Shown here piece after piece: positions 9,888-18,981 of a DNA stretch of 64,000 nt (positions within the stretch are counted from its first letter, which is position 1; each line of letters opens with the position of its first letter). Source of the DNA: CAVVFX01 sp963777595 (lineage in GTDB: Bacteria > Acidobacteriota > Terriglobia > Bryobacterales > Bryobacteraceae); the NCBI GenBank assembly GCA_963777595.1, contig CAVZRE010000011.1, positions 141,645 to 205,644 on the forward strand. Direction: 5' to 3'. The position numbers were made by a program, and so were the translations under genes. The notes under the pieces are model-generated. The model made no database searches. It saw only the letters and a program-made list of their open reading frames with translations, and had not been told where the DNA came from.

Positions 9888-10175
9888 CTACGCGGCCTCT
9901 CCGTTCTTCCTGCTGATCTCGACAACCTTAGCTTTCGCCTTGTCGATCCGCTGCTGGATGCGGCGGGTCGTTTCGTCCTGTCGCTCGATATCGACGAACG
10001 TGTAATCGCCGGTCATACTCACCGTGGCGTGGCCGGCGATCTTGCTGGCTTCGATCGCGCTCGCCCTTCCGACACCCTGCCGCCAGGTGATATTGGCGCG
10101 GCGAAGAGAATGTAAACCTATACTGCGGAATTCCATGCCTTCTGTCGATGTGATCCATTCCTTGTACTGATCGAC
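9888..10175 (-). pseudogene. Tyrosine recombinase (integrase) C-terminal remnant
   Basis: On the minus strand the open stretch VRPVDQYKEWITSTEG-MEF, then GLHSLRRANITWRQ, ASKIAGHATVSMTGDYTFVD, ERQDETTRRIQQRIDKAKAK, ends at TAG/TGA near 9888. These are box II of tyrosine recombinases: the HxLR motif (H and R catalytic), GH, and the nucleophile Tyr in GDYTF. Only about 90 residues remain; the N-terminal and box I parts are absent, so it cannot be active. It lies opposite in strand to the surrounding array and directly precedes a scaffold gene lacking its N-terminal half, which suggests the insertion or its decay truncated that gene. The flanks 9783-9905 and 10371-10480 resemble each other loosely and might be worn attachment repeats. 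Confidence 0.8.
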
Positions 10176-10425
10176 AGGTCGAACTCATCACATCGTTTGG
10201 GTACCGCGGACCACATCAAAGGTCATGTTGCGAACGAACCCAACGAGCTGGTCCTTTTCACGACCGGACCGTTCCCGCGCGCGTACGGCGCGTGGGCGCG
10301 AAGGGTGGCGCATTCGGGGGCAGCACGGGGGCAGCACGTCGGCATTCTGTAGCGCCTTTTTGGCGGGATCGCTGCAGCGAACTGCGCGTATTTGCAACAC
10401 TTGCGGCTAACTGCAGCCAACTGCT
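10176..10425. other. Non-coding stretch upstream of truncated scaffold 2
   Basis: Short open frames on both strands have no recognisable product. It probably includes decayed integrase sequence, because the minus-strand frame of the remnant meets stop codons just upstream of about 10175. The end of the stretch (10371-10400) echoes 9782-9823. Confidence 0.4.
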
Positions 10426-11097
10426 ATGATAGTTAGCGCGTTCGATTCCCGTTATCGCGCGAGGGCTACGCCGCTTCTCGCCGGGAATGGGGGGTACCCA
10501 ACGGGAACGGTAACAGTGACGATACCGGACGTCACGAACTTCGCTGGTAACAGCTTAACCAATCCGCCCGCATACTATTACTATATGGGGGCGACAGACA
10601 ATACAAATAACACTACGTTTGGTCCGTATGGGGTGCCGATTCAAGTAACGAGTTTGAGCATGCTGGATGAGACGATTACGTCTAACCCGCAAGGTCTCAG
10701 TTTGACGGTCGATGGCACCCCGTGCACAACTCCTTGTTCGCCGTTGACTTGGCTATCGGGTTCTACGCACACGCTCGCTGCGGCTAACCAGTCGACTGTG
10801 TACGGCACGGCATATACTTTTTCCAGTTGGTCGGACGGCGGAGCTGCTACACACAATGTGACGGCATCGAGTTCGACCCCAACTTATACCGCCGCGTTCA
10901 CGACGCAATACCTACTAACCACGTCCGCCGTTCCGGCTGCTGGCGGGGCGATCAGCCCCACCAGCAGTTGGCATAACGCTGGGACAGTTGTAAGTGTCAG
11001 CGCCTCGCCCAGCAGTGGCTACCGATTTACCGGATTTACTGGTAGCCTGGCTGGCGCGGCGACGCCACAAAACTTGACGATGAGGCGGGCCTGCTAG
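10426..11097 (+). CDS. Scaffold protein 2, truncated N-terminal part (PEGA/InlB-like repeats)
   Basis: The frame opens at 10426, but real homology starts at about 10481 (NGGYPTGTVTVTIPDVTN), matching position 2211 of scaffold 1. The signal peptide and coathanger-like N-terminus present in the other scaffolds are missing, replaced by the integrase-remnant region. Visible domains are NPPAYYYYMGATDNTNN, a PEGA-like segment (GLSLTVDGTPCTTPCSP; AYTFSSWSDGGAATHNV) and an InlB-B-like repeat (TQYLLTTSAVPAAGG... GYRFTGFTGSLAG). The frame stops at 11097 in MRRAC, but homology continues as ASVVANFGTGASSPP one frame over, so a single-base error or mutation lies near 11088. As written the protein has no export signal. 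Confidence 0.65.
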   Translation: MIVSAFDSRYRARATPLLAGNGGYPTGTVTVTIPDVTNFAGNSLTNPPAYYYYMGATDNTNNTTFGPYGVPIQVTSLSMLDETITSNPQGLSLTVDGTPCTTPCSPLTWLSGSTHTLAAANQSTVYGTAYTFSSWSDGGAATHNVTASSSTPTYTAAFTTQYLLTTSAVPAAGGAISPTSSWHNAGTVVSVSASPSSGYRFTGFTGSLAGAATPQNLTMRRAC

Positions 11098-11766
11098 TGT
11101 AGTCGCGAACTTTGGAACGGGGGCGTCATCTCCGCCCACAATAACGACCGATTTACTTCCCGCCGGTGTTTTGGGGAACACTTATTCGAAAAATGTTAGC
11201 GCTATCGGGGGAACACTCCCGTATCAATGGTCGGCAGCATCTCTGCCGCCCGGCCTCGGCCTCACACCGACCGGCAATTTGATAGGCACCCCGAGCGCGG
11301 CGGGGCAGTACAGCTTTACTCTGACGGTGACCGATGCCACGGGTGCAAACAGCAGCGCCGCCGTCGGCCTCACCGCGAAGACTTCGCGCTAACCCAGCCG
11401 TCGCCTATCACCCTAATCCAAGGGGGTGCGTCAGCCAGCTTCACCATCGCAACAAGCTCCCTCAACGGTCTGTCCGGGCAACTCAGCTTCACCGCGAACT
11501 CTCCGCAGGGCATTGGGCTGCAATTCTCTCCGGCCGCAACCACGATCGGTGGGTCCACAACTGTCACATTGTCCGCGCCGGCAAGCGCCCCCACAATCAC
11601 GAGCGCATACAACACCACCCTCCTGGTCACCGCTACGTACAATTCGCAGGGGCAACAGGACATAAAGACAATCCCCGTGCAAATAACCGTGACGCCATAT
11701 CCGACGTACACAATCAGCCAGCCGTCGTTAACCCCGTGCTTCAGCCGAACGTCGGAAACTACGTGA
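11091..11766 (+). CDS. Scaffold protein 2, Ig-like middle part (two frames)
   Basis: Coding continues from SVVANFGTGASSPP into a He_PIG-type Ig domain (LGNTYSKNVSAIGGTLPYQW; GTPSAAGQYSFTLTVTDATG). The frame then changes near 11380, where AAGACTTC replaces an expected AAGGACTTC (one G short), and continues as DFALTQPSPITLIQGGASAS and SAYNTTLLVTATYNSQGQQD. A further shift near 11735, in a run of C, moves into the long frame that ends at 13580. The domain order copies scaffold 1 (bases 2887-3500) almost exactly. The pieces seen as separate open frames here are 11171-11392 and 11227-11766. Confidence 0.65.
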
Positions 11767-13580
11767 CGTCCACGCAGACCGTGAGTGGTCTAAATGGATT
11801 CACAGGCACGGTGTCGCTAGGGACGCCCGGTGCCGCTTATTATGTGAGCGGTAGCAACTACGTTGAATTCTCGAACGGTGCAAGCGGCGCGCTGACGCTC
11901 CGCTATACTTCTCCCACCAGCTTCACTCTCAGCCCTACGGCAAACACGGCGACTCTAACCGGCAGGATAACGATCAACTCGACGCCGCCAGCCAGCAACA
12001 CAAGCTATTACTTTACTTATACAGCGACCGGCACACCCACTTACGGCGCAGGCAACAATTACCCGACAACCAACCTTACACTTGGAGTGACAGCAACCGT
12101 GGGTACGATCCCAATGTTTAACATCAGCGGCGTGCCACCTCTTACGACTGTATTCGCGAATGGATCAACGGGACCCACGACGCCTATAACAGTCGTTGTC
12201 AATCCCGTCAACGGATCAACGCCATCCCCGATCACCTTTGCATATTCCAATAACGGCTTCTACGCCGATACTGTGGTCAACGAACCCTCTTCTACGCCTG
12301 CGGGATCGCCCTGGCCAGCCACGTTCTACCTTACTGTTCCCACAAATGCCACGCCTGGGCCGCAAACTCTGGCGATCAACGCCTCAGGAGGCGGAATAAC
12401 GGTTCCCTTCCAATTGCCCGTGAACGTTCAGCCAGGGTTCACGCTGACAGCTTCCCCAACTAGTCAGACAGCCGGTCCCGGCGGAACTGCCGGATATCAG
12501 CTCAGCCTTGGTGGAGGAAATAACTTTACGGGCCAAGTCAGCCTATCCGTCGCCGGGCTCCCACCAGGAGCAAGTGCCTCGTTCGGCCCCGCCACGGTCC
12601 AGTCTCCTGGCTCAAGCTCGCTGCTCATCACCGTGCCCTCCGTGCTCACGCAAACGACGTACACTTTAACAGTGACCGGAACAAGCGGTTCGCTGACCAC
12701 ATCATCGACCATAACGTTATTGGCCAACCCGCCATCTAATACCTCACCTGCCACCATGGCTTGGCCCGTAAACGGATCGACTATCCCCGTGTCGCTGGCG
12801 AACGCAGCGCCCTTCACTTGGACAAGCGGAGTGGGAGTATCCCAGTACCAACTCTCCGTCGGGTCGTCCCCTGGCGCATCGGACATCTACGCTACGCACA
12901 CCTTCCCTGCCGGCACCAAGACAGCTACCGTGCCCGGCCTGCCCACACTCGGGCAAACGGTCTACGTCTCTCTCCAATCGATGATCAAAGGCCAAGCAAT
13001 AGCCGACCCGAGCGGTCCGCAAGAGTGCCATGGCGGAGGCGGCAGCGACGATACTCCGCCCACAGTAGGGCGAACACCCGGGACGGCATACGTTTTGAAC
13101 GCTTCTCAGTACGGCCAGCCTCCCAATGGCGAGACGTACTATACGTACACATTGGATCAGGGAGACGCGAGCTACCTGCTGAGCTGCTTCCCGAGCAACC
13201 CTAACGATCCTTTGGTCGTAGAGATAACTAACATTGTCCTACCTACGCTATCAGGCGGGGAGACCCATCAGTTTCAGGTTGGCTACACCGCGATGGACAA
13301 CGTCACACCCGGAAACCATGGCGTTAACTGTTGGTGGCAGGGTCCGGATTCTGACGGCGAAACAGATACGTTCCCTTTAGTTGATAGCAACGGCAACGGC
13401 GTCGTAGTGTACGACGCTACGCCGGTCATCACATCAACAAACGACCCTAGCATCTGGGCGGGCGACTCGACTTACACTACGCAACTCGTTATCACGGGTC
13501 ATAACTTCGGCCAATCCGGCCAGCTCGTTTTCTGCTCGGCCCTGAACAGCGGGTGCACGAGCTCGGATCCTCAACATTAG
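11737..13580 (+). CDS. Scaffold protein 2, Ig-like repeats and FN3/IPT-like region
   Basis: The useful part of this frame starts near 11737 (NPVLQPNVGNYVTSTQTVSG); codons upstream are out of phase with the homology. A chain of Ig-like domains follows, colinear with scaffold 1 up to the shared LPVNVQPGFTLTASPTSQ. It then diverges: NNFTGQVSLSVAGLPPGASA is an acidobacterial Ig-like repeat, MAWPVNGSTIPVSLANAAPF is FN3-like, and PVITSTNDPSIWAGDSTYTT with LVITGHNFGQSGQ looks like an IPT/TIG domain. The frame stops at 13580 (DPQH), while the next domain continues one frame over (NISYTPSCSGCGWSDEQIVV). This is the point where scaffolds 1 and 2 switch to different C-terminal domains. Confidence 0.7.
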
Positions 13581-14871
13581 CTACACGCCGAGCTGCTCAG
13601 GGTGCGGCTGGAGCGACGAACAGATCGTGGTAGGTCTTGGGGCCACCTTGAGTGCATCTGGCTCCTACAGCGTTGCGATTGGGTCTTCAACGGGAGCGAG
13701 CGGGCAAGGGTTCGCCTCATCGGGCGGATCTGGCTCGCAGTCATCCGGAACGTCTTATTCGCCCGCACTCTCCGCAGTGCCCCCGCCCAACCTGCTTATA
13801 ACGTCGGCTGGCCAGCAAATCGCCCTCGAAAACTTCAACGGCACCGTAATCTCTGGCGGCACACAGTGTGCCCACATCACCCCTGACCCTGCGATGCCTA
13901 ATGTCGCGCTGAGCGTGGTCCCTAGTAATGGCACGCCGATATTGGGAAGTGTCAACTGGTCTATGCAGGTCACCTACAGTCGTGGCGACCCCGCTCAAAC
14001 AGTCGATCAGCAACTAATCCAACCGAGCGGCGCTGCCACCATCCCCGTAGCGACGCCGTGGTACCCCTATGCACCGACCAATACGTTCACGGCCGCGGGC
14101 AACCCAGGTAGCGTGATGTTCCAGGGCGGGGCGGCGACCGTCACCTGGTCCTTCGCTAACACGTCGGGAAACCACGGCACCTTCTGCATAGACGGACTCA
14201 ACGGGAATCCCGATCCATCAGCGGTGAAACAGTTTGCCTCTGCGACAAGCAGCGTCAGTAACCCGAGCTCCCCCGAAGCACCGTTCTGGGCGATGCCGAA
14301 GTTAATCGCGCAGGAGTCCTCCTACCTTGAGTTCTGCCCGGACGCAATAGGTACCTGCAGCAGCCAGAAACTCGCGGACGGCCAGCCTTTGAGGGCCAAG
14401 GATTTCGGGTACGGAATCATGCAGCTTACGAGTGGTCCGCCATACCAAGAGACAATCTGGAATTGGCAAATAAATGTCTTGTATGGTTGGCTTTCCTACC
14501 TGCAGCCCAACATCGTAACCGGGGCCAATAACTGGTCGACGTCTGTGAAGAACTACATCCTGTTTTTAACACAGGGAAACCTGCCGTCGGCGCCGCCAAA
14601 CGACCCTGAGGGAAGCCCCAACAGCTACTGCACCTTCACCTACGCCCCCAGCACCGGCCCGAACACTTACTCTTTCGCGGACGCGATTGGCCTGAAGCGC
14701 TACAACGGCTTGGGCAACGTGCAGCCCGTCGCCGACTACGAGACGTTTAATACGAGCACCGACCAGTGGGTTTTCACCCCAAATTCCATAACGTACCACC
14801 CCTCGACCGGGGTGACCGACCCGCCCTACAACTACGTTGGTGCCGTATGCAGCCATTCAGACACATACTAA
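13581..14871 (+). CDS. Scaffold protein 2, C-terminal lytic-transglycosylase-like (SLT) domain
   Basis: About 420 residues in frame to TAA 14869-14871. After a Gly/Ser-rich segment (SSGGSGSQSSGTSYSP) and a linker domain comes a region with the three signatures of lysozyme-like lytic transglycosylases in order: LIAQESSYLEF (catalytic-type Glu at 14314-14316), DFGYGIMQLTSG (14404-14430) and IGLKRYNGLGNVQP (about 14689-14730), with WQINVLYGWLSYLQ between. The known family reaction is non-hydrolytic cleavage of the MurNAc-GlcNAc bond of peptidoglycan. The extra Cys residues (EFCPDAIGTCS, SYCTF) suit an exported protein. Scaffolds 1 and 3 carry a different domain here. The next gene's ribosome binding site overlaps this stop codon (CTAAAAGGAG), so they are coupled. 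Confidence 0.75.
13601..13759 (+). repeat. 159-base duplicated segment, copy 1
   Basis: Encodes GCGWSDEQIVVGLGATLSAS and the following Gly/Ser-rich stretch. A highly similar 159-base copy lies at 16223-16381, where it no longer codes (in-frame TGA in place of TCA within TTCGCCTGATCG). Confidence 0.85.
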
Positions 14872-14883
14872 AAGGAGCATCTT

Positions 14884-16188
14884 GTGAATAAAACAGCGCA
14901 GTTTTGCTTTCTCCTCGCCGGGCTCGTGGCTGTTTGCTGGCCGGTGACCGCCCAGTCCGGAGCGCGTCCGATCTATCTGCTGAGCGGGCTAACCAGCAAC
15001 TCAGGGTCGACCTTTCCCGCGGATCTTTACAGCCTCGACGTGAAAACGGGCAAGTTCCTGACCGGGACTTCCCTTAGCGCCGACAAAGACGACAAAGGCG
15101 TGGACCTTATCTTGCCGGACTACGAGAGGCGCGTGATAGTCGTTGGCCGCCCAAGGTGGCAGCCTAACGAATTCCTGGTGGTGAGAATGGACTCGCCTTC
15201 CTCCGTCGGGCATGTCACGATCAGGGATGCATATCGCAAGGGAGAACTGGCGAGCTACCAATGCCTCATCGAGGCTCCTGACCGGGGACTCCAGATAGCG
15301 CTGGCCATCTCAGGCACGAACTTGGAACGGGAGGAACTCGTGGACTTCAGGGTAGTGGCGGCGCCACTGGCTGACGGAAGCGAACCCGCCAAGCTGCCGG
15401 ACGACGACCTGCGGTACCTTCGGAGCGACGGCTTTTTCGGAACGGCTGCGGACCATCTGCCTGCCCTCTACGTGCACGGAGACCGCGTCCCGGACCTAAT
15501 ATTGGGGGTTTGGCACCGCGACGTCGACCTGGGTATCCTGGCGCCTGCTGCGAAGCTGAAGACCCTCGGAGGACGGCGAGTTGCCAGGCTCGAAGTCAAA
15601 AATGATGTGTCTGTCGTCGTTAATTCTCGCGGGGACAGTGTCTATGCTCCTGACGGTCTTGGCCTCTCGACGCACCACATCTATTCGTTCGCATCCGAGA
15701 AGTGGACCTCGCTGGTGGTGCCTGGATCATCCACCGAGGTCCGGTCGTTCGGGCGGTGGCTGGCCTTCGTGGTCGCCGAGGCGCAGCCATGGCTCCATCC
15801 CGCCGACGGAAAACCTGTGCGTTACGACCCAGAGCACGAACGGATCAGCCCGGGGGTGGAAGAAAGGAAGCTGAACCGTTTCAAAGGGCGAGAGCACGCG
15901 CGGAAGGACACGGAGGGGGGCCCGATGGATGACATCTTGTGGGCGAACGTCGACTGGTTTCCCGGAATCCTGCTGCTGTACGACCAGGAGACGGGAAAGC
16001 TCTTGCGCCTGGAGACCGGCCAAGGCGACAGCGAGGTCGTGCTTGTAGACGGCACAGACGTTTATTACCGGGCCAACATGACTCTCTACCACGCCAATAT
16101 CAGTAATGGAAAACTTGAGAACCCAACGCAAATAGCGTCAGACCCAGCCATTGGTAATGTCCATTGGGCCTTCTTTGCGAAAGAGTGA
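14884..16188 (+). CDS. Secreted protein of unknown function, paralogue 1
   Basis: 434 aa, starting at GTG 14884 with AAGGAG 7 bases upstream. A signal peptide (CFLLAGLVAVCWPVTAQ) is followed by IYLLSGLTSNSGSTFPADLY. Repeated beta motifs (DLYSLDVKTGKFLTG; FLVVRMDSPSSVGHV; GILLLYDQETGKLLRLETGQ; DVYYRANMTLYHANI) suggest a propeller-like fold reporting on stored values. The family is not recognised. The paralogue at 16455-17816 shares the end motif DPAIGNVHWAF and EVRSFGRWLAFVVA. It directly follows the transglycosylase-bearing scaffold and may be a partner. No catalytic motif is apparent. Confidence 0.75.
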   Translation: MNKTAQFCFLLAGLVAVCWPVTAQSGARPIYLLSGLTSNSGSTFPADLYSLDVKTGKFLTGTSLSADKDDKGVDLILPDYERRVIVVGRPRWQPNEFLVVRMDSPSSVGHVTIRDAYRKGELASYQCLIEAPDRGLQIALAISGTNLEREELVDFRVVAAPLADGSEPAKLPDDDLRYLRSDGFFGTAADHLPALYVHGDRVPDLILGVWHRDVDLGILAPAAKLKTLGGRRVARLEVKNDVSVVVNSRGDSVYAPDGLGLSTHHIYSFASEKWTSLVVPGSSTEVRSFGRWLAFVVAEAQPWLHPADGKPVRYDPEHERISPGVEERKLNRFKGREHARKDTEGGPMDDILWANVDWFPGILLLYDQETGKLLRLETGQGDSEVVLVDGTDVYYRANMTLYHANISNGKLENPTQIASDPAIGNVHWAFFAKE

Positions 16189-16222
16189 AGCTCAGATATC
16201 AAACACACACTGATCTACACCC

Positions 16223-16381
16223 GGTGTGGCTGGAGCGACGAGCAGGTGGTGGTAGGGCTTGGGGCCACGTTGAACGCGTTTGGTTCCTACAGTGTCGCGA
16301 TCGGGTCTTCAACGGGAGCGAGCGGGCAAGGGTTCGCCTGATCGGGCGGATCTGGCTCGCAATCATCTGGAACGTCTTATT
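16223..16381 (+). repeat. 159-base duplicated segment, copy 2 (non-coding relic of scaffold 2)
   Basis: Matches 13601-13759 closely. Just downstream (about 16391-16440) the sequence resembles the very 3' end of scaffold 2 (TACAACTACGTTGGTGCCG...), as if the intervening transglycosylase region had been deleted. The whole 16190-16434 gap therefore looks like the leftover 3' end of a second scaffold copy. Confidence 0.8.
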
Positions 16382-16454
16382 GCCGAGGCATTTACGCGAA
16401 TTACGTGTTCGCTGTTTGCAGCCAGGCGGCTACATGGTAAAGAAAGGACCATTC

Positions 16455-17816
16455 ATGAGCAGAATAGCTTTAGCAGTTATCGGGGCCTCTCTGGTTGCGC
16501 TGTGCCACAACGGTGTCGCACAGGACCGCACGATAGGATCAGGCTCCATTTACGTCCTTAACGGACTGACAAGCAACTTTCTGATGTGGGGCCTTCCAGC
16601 GGACCTGCACGAATTCGACATGACGAACGGCCACCTCTTGTCCACGACCCACATCGCAGACGGTGGGGATGCCGGCCCCGATTTCATAGCGGCTGACTAT
16701 CCTCGAAGGACGGTAGTGCTCGCTTTTCCGCGATTCGCCCCGACGAACTTTATAGTCATCGACATGGACCACCCATCCTCGGTCCGGCGCGTTGAAGCAG
16801 TCGACGCCTACACCGACGGCAGGGGTCCATCGACGACGCATTTCTTCTTGGAGCAACCACCCCACGCTTTGGAACTTGGCATCCGTACCTCGAAAGCGCC
16901 CTATCGCGCGAGGGAAATCTCTGGTGAGATCGCGAAACAGCCGAATCGCTCGCGGGAACTCAGGGCCGAGCTTACAACAGTCATGGACACGAAGATTCTA
17001 GCTGTTTCGCTCTCCGGCGATGCCAAGTCGGAGCTTCTTCCTGTGAGCGTAACGAAGGACGCACGAATCAGCGGCTACTTCGGAACAGCATTCGATAACA
17101 TCCTGGACCTATACATCGCCGCAGAGCCCGGTCCCCACCTAAGGCTGAGTTTTGGCACAGGCGATGTTGACCTTGGGATACCGTCTACTAAGATGAAGGC
17201 GCAGCCAGGCCTTACCTTTCTGAATGTCAAGAACGATGACTCCATCGTGGTTTCATCCTTCGCGGAACGTACGGAGTCGCAGGGAGGGGCCGGCGCGTCC
17301 ATTTACCACGTTTACTCCAATGCGGGGCACGTGTGGAACGCTCTAACCGTGCCGGGCGCGAGGACGACCGTCCGGTCGTTCGGCCGCTGGCTCGCCTTTG
17401 TTGTTGCAGACACTCAGCCGTGGGCGGCGAAAGCGAAGGGTTCCTGCTGTGTGGAGTACGACGGCAACCGGCATAGGGTGAGCCCTGGAAAGGCAGAGAG
17501 AATGCAGATCGAGCTCAAGGTCGACCAATATCACTCCGCGACGGTGGATGACGTCTTCATGATCTCCGATCTCTGGTTTCCTGGGATCCTGCTGTTGTAT
17601 GATGTCGTGACTGGACGGACCTACCGTCTGGAGACCAACCAGGGCGACAGCGAAATAATACTCGTAGACGGTTCCGACGCTTACTACCGTGTCAACACGA
17701 CTTTATACCGGGCAAGGATTGGAAACTCCACGCTCGATGACATCACTGAGATCGCAAGAGACCCGGCGATAGGGAATGTCCACTGGGCGTTCATACCCGG
17801 AAGGTCCGTCCATTAG
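16455..17816 (+). CDS. Secreted protein of unknown function, paralogue 2
   Basis: The frame is open from 16164, but upstream codons translate the duplicated relic. ATG 16455 has AAAGGA at a good distance and opens a clear signal peptide (MSRIALAVIGASLVALC, then HNGVAQ), giving 453 aa. It parallels the 14884 gene throughout: SIYVLNGLTSN, PADLHEFDMTNGHLL, FIVIDMDHPSSVRRV, TVRSFGRWLAFVVAD, GILLLYDVVTGRTYRLETNQ, DPAIGNVHWAF. The two probably arose by tandem duplication together with the preceding scaffold 3' end. A CC dipeptide (KGSCCVEY) is unique to this copy. Function unrecognised; extracellular or periplasmic by its signal. A tail-type module follows within about 20 bases. Confidence 0.75.
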   Translation: MSRIALAVIGASLVALCHNGVAQDRTIGSGSIYVLNGLTSNFLMWGLPADLHEFDMTNGHLLSTTHIADGGDAGPDFIAADYPRRTVVLAFPRFAPTNFIVIDMDHPSSVRRVEAVDAYTDGRGPSTTHFFLEQPPHALELGIRTSKAPYRAREISGEIAKQPNRSRELRAELTTVMDTKILAVSLSGDAKSELLPVSVTKDARISGYFGTAFDNILDLYIAAEPGPHLRLSFGTGDVDLGIPSTKMKAQPGLTFLNVKNDDSIVVSSFAERTESQGGAGASIYHVYSNAGHVWNALTVPGARTTVRSFGRWLAFVVADTQPWAAKAKGSCCVEYDGNRHRVSPGKAERMQIELKVDQYHSATVDDVFMISDLWFPGILLLYDVVTGRTYRLETNQGDSEIILVDGSDAYYRVNTTLYRARIGNSTLDDITEIARDPAIGNVHWAFIPGRSVH

Positions 17817-18267
17817 GGCCGGCAACTGTTCCAACCCCGGCACTAATGGCGCGTTACGAGGAAGCCTTACTGGCATCGGCACTACGAACCCTCAGCATAT
17901 GCTGCACGTCGCCGGCACAATCGGCGAGGAAGAGGTCGTCATCACACCAAGGGGCGCGGACTACGTCTTCGCACCGGACTACCACCTCCAGCCTCTAAAC
18001 GAAGTCAAAGCGTTCATCGACGAGCATCACCATCTCCCTGACATCCCCTCCGCAGCCGAGGTCAAGGAGAAGGGCATCGGCGTCGGCGACATGCAGACCA
18101 AGCTTCTGGCCAAAATCGAAGAGCTTACTCTCCACGTGATTCGGGCCGAGGAACGAAATAGCCGGCTCGAACGCGAGGTCGCGGGCCTTAGCGAACAACT
18201 GTCGCTGATGAACCCGTCCGGCAGTGGAAGAGAAGCGGCTCTGCAGGGGGGAAGGTTGAAGAAATGA
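17776..18267 (+). CDS. Tail-fibre-type C-terminal module with coiled coil, copy 2
   Basis: Contains the full module: GIGTTNPQHMLHVAGTI, then DYVFAPDYHLQPLNEVKAFI, HHLPDIPSAAEVKEKGIGVG, DMQTKLLAKIEELTLHVIRA and a coiled coil (EERNSRLEREVAGLSEQLS). The start is uncertain: the ATG at 17776 overlaps the previous gene in another frame, and an internal ATG at 17899 is the next choice. No signal peptide is present, unlike neighbouring genes, so it may be the detached end of a larger protein. Its TGA (18265-18267) overlaps the ATG of the next gene (ATGA), which implies translational coupling to the carboxypeptidase-regulatory-like protein. In tail fibres this module assists trimer folding; here that role is inferred. 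Confidence 0.75.
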   Translation: MSTGRSYPEGPSIRAGNCSNPGTNGALRGSLTGIGTTNPQHMLHVAGTIGEEEVVITPRGADYVFAPDYHLQPLNEVKAFIDEHHHLPDIPSAAEVKEKGIGVGDMQTKLLAKIEELTLHVIRAEERNSRLEREVAGLSEQLSLMNPSGSGREAALQGGRLKK

Positions 18268-18981
18268 ACTACGCGAGCGGCCTCATGGAAACGCTGGCGC
18301 TGCTTCTAGGCGCGGTGACTCTCGCGCAAGGCGCTACAGTTACGTTATCTGGCAAAGTCGTGGACGACACCGGCTCTCCAATCGCTTCCACGAAGGTGTA
18401 TTACCGCAATAACCAGCAGCACCTGGTCGTGGACCATGCCGGACACTCGAGGGTTGTTGGAAACCTAATCAGCTCAACCGTAACGACCGCGAAGGATGGC
18501 ACATTCACCGTGGCCGGGCTTCCCCCGGACGTCTACTGGTTGTGCGCCGAAGGGATTCAGCAGAATCACATACGTTCTTGCGACTGGGAATCGGCGCAAC
18601 CAAGGTCGATTTGAGCGGCGGGCCAAGTGCAGCGATCTCGACATTGCTGGTCCACACCGGCGTGGCCGTAACGTTTGTGGTCGCTGATGCGCGGGGCCAG
18701 ATCATCGACTTCTCCTCCAATGCCACAACACTTGCGGCGTCCGGCAACTTCCCGTCTTCGCAGTGAACGGAACCTGGTTCAGGCCGGCGACACTCGTTTC
18801 AGCAGCCGCCGGCGTGCGGCAGTACTCCCTGATTGTCCCAAAAGGCCGCTCATACCGCCTTCTGGTCGATACCAAGCTGAATGTCCTGAATCAATCTTCA
18901 AAGCCGGTCACGCCGGGAGCGCTTGACGAGACGATCGCCGTCGCTGCCGCCCCATTGACCTACAATCTTACTGTGAAGTGA
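18264..18981 (+). CDS. Secreted carboxypeptidase-regulatory-like domain protein (subfamily C), two frameshifts
   Basis: The N-terminal part is intact (LMETLALLLGAVTLAQGA signal; LSGKVVDDTGSPIASTKVYY; KDGTFTVAGLPPDVYWLC). The frame stops at 18614, but homology continues one frame over (TKVDLSGGPSAAISTLLVHT; VAVTFVVADARGQIID) and again after 18752 (VNGTWFRPATLVSAAAGVRQ... PLTYNLTVK). The second break lies in TTCCCGTC, where one C appears missing. With both repaired it is about 238 aa, like the copy at 6950-7660. The family Cys pair is YWLC... RSCDW. The last TGA overlaps the GTG start of the next gene at 18978. Consensus error or recent decay are both possible. Confidence 0.65.

Noticed and set aside
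10430..10470. tRNA gene (GCGTTCGATTCCCG resembles a T-arm)
   Set aside because: No acceptor stem, D-arm or anticodon arm can be folded around it; at most it is part of a worn integrase-linked repeat.
16164..16454. N-terminal extension of the protein starting at 16455
   Set aside because: These codons translate the duplicated scaffold relic in a shifted frame; a good ribosome binding site and signal peptide start at 16455.
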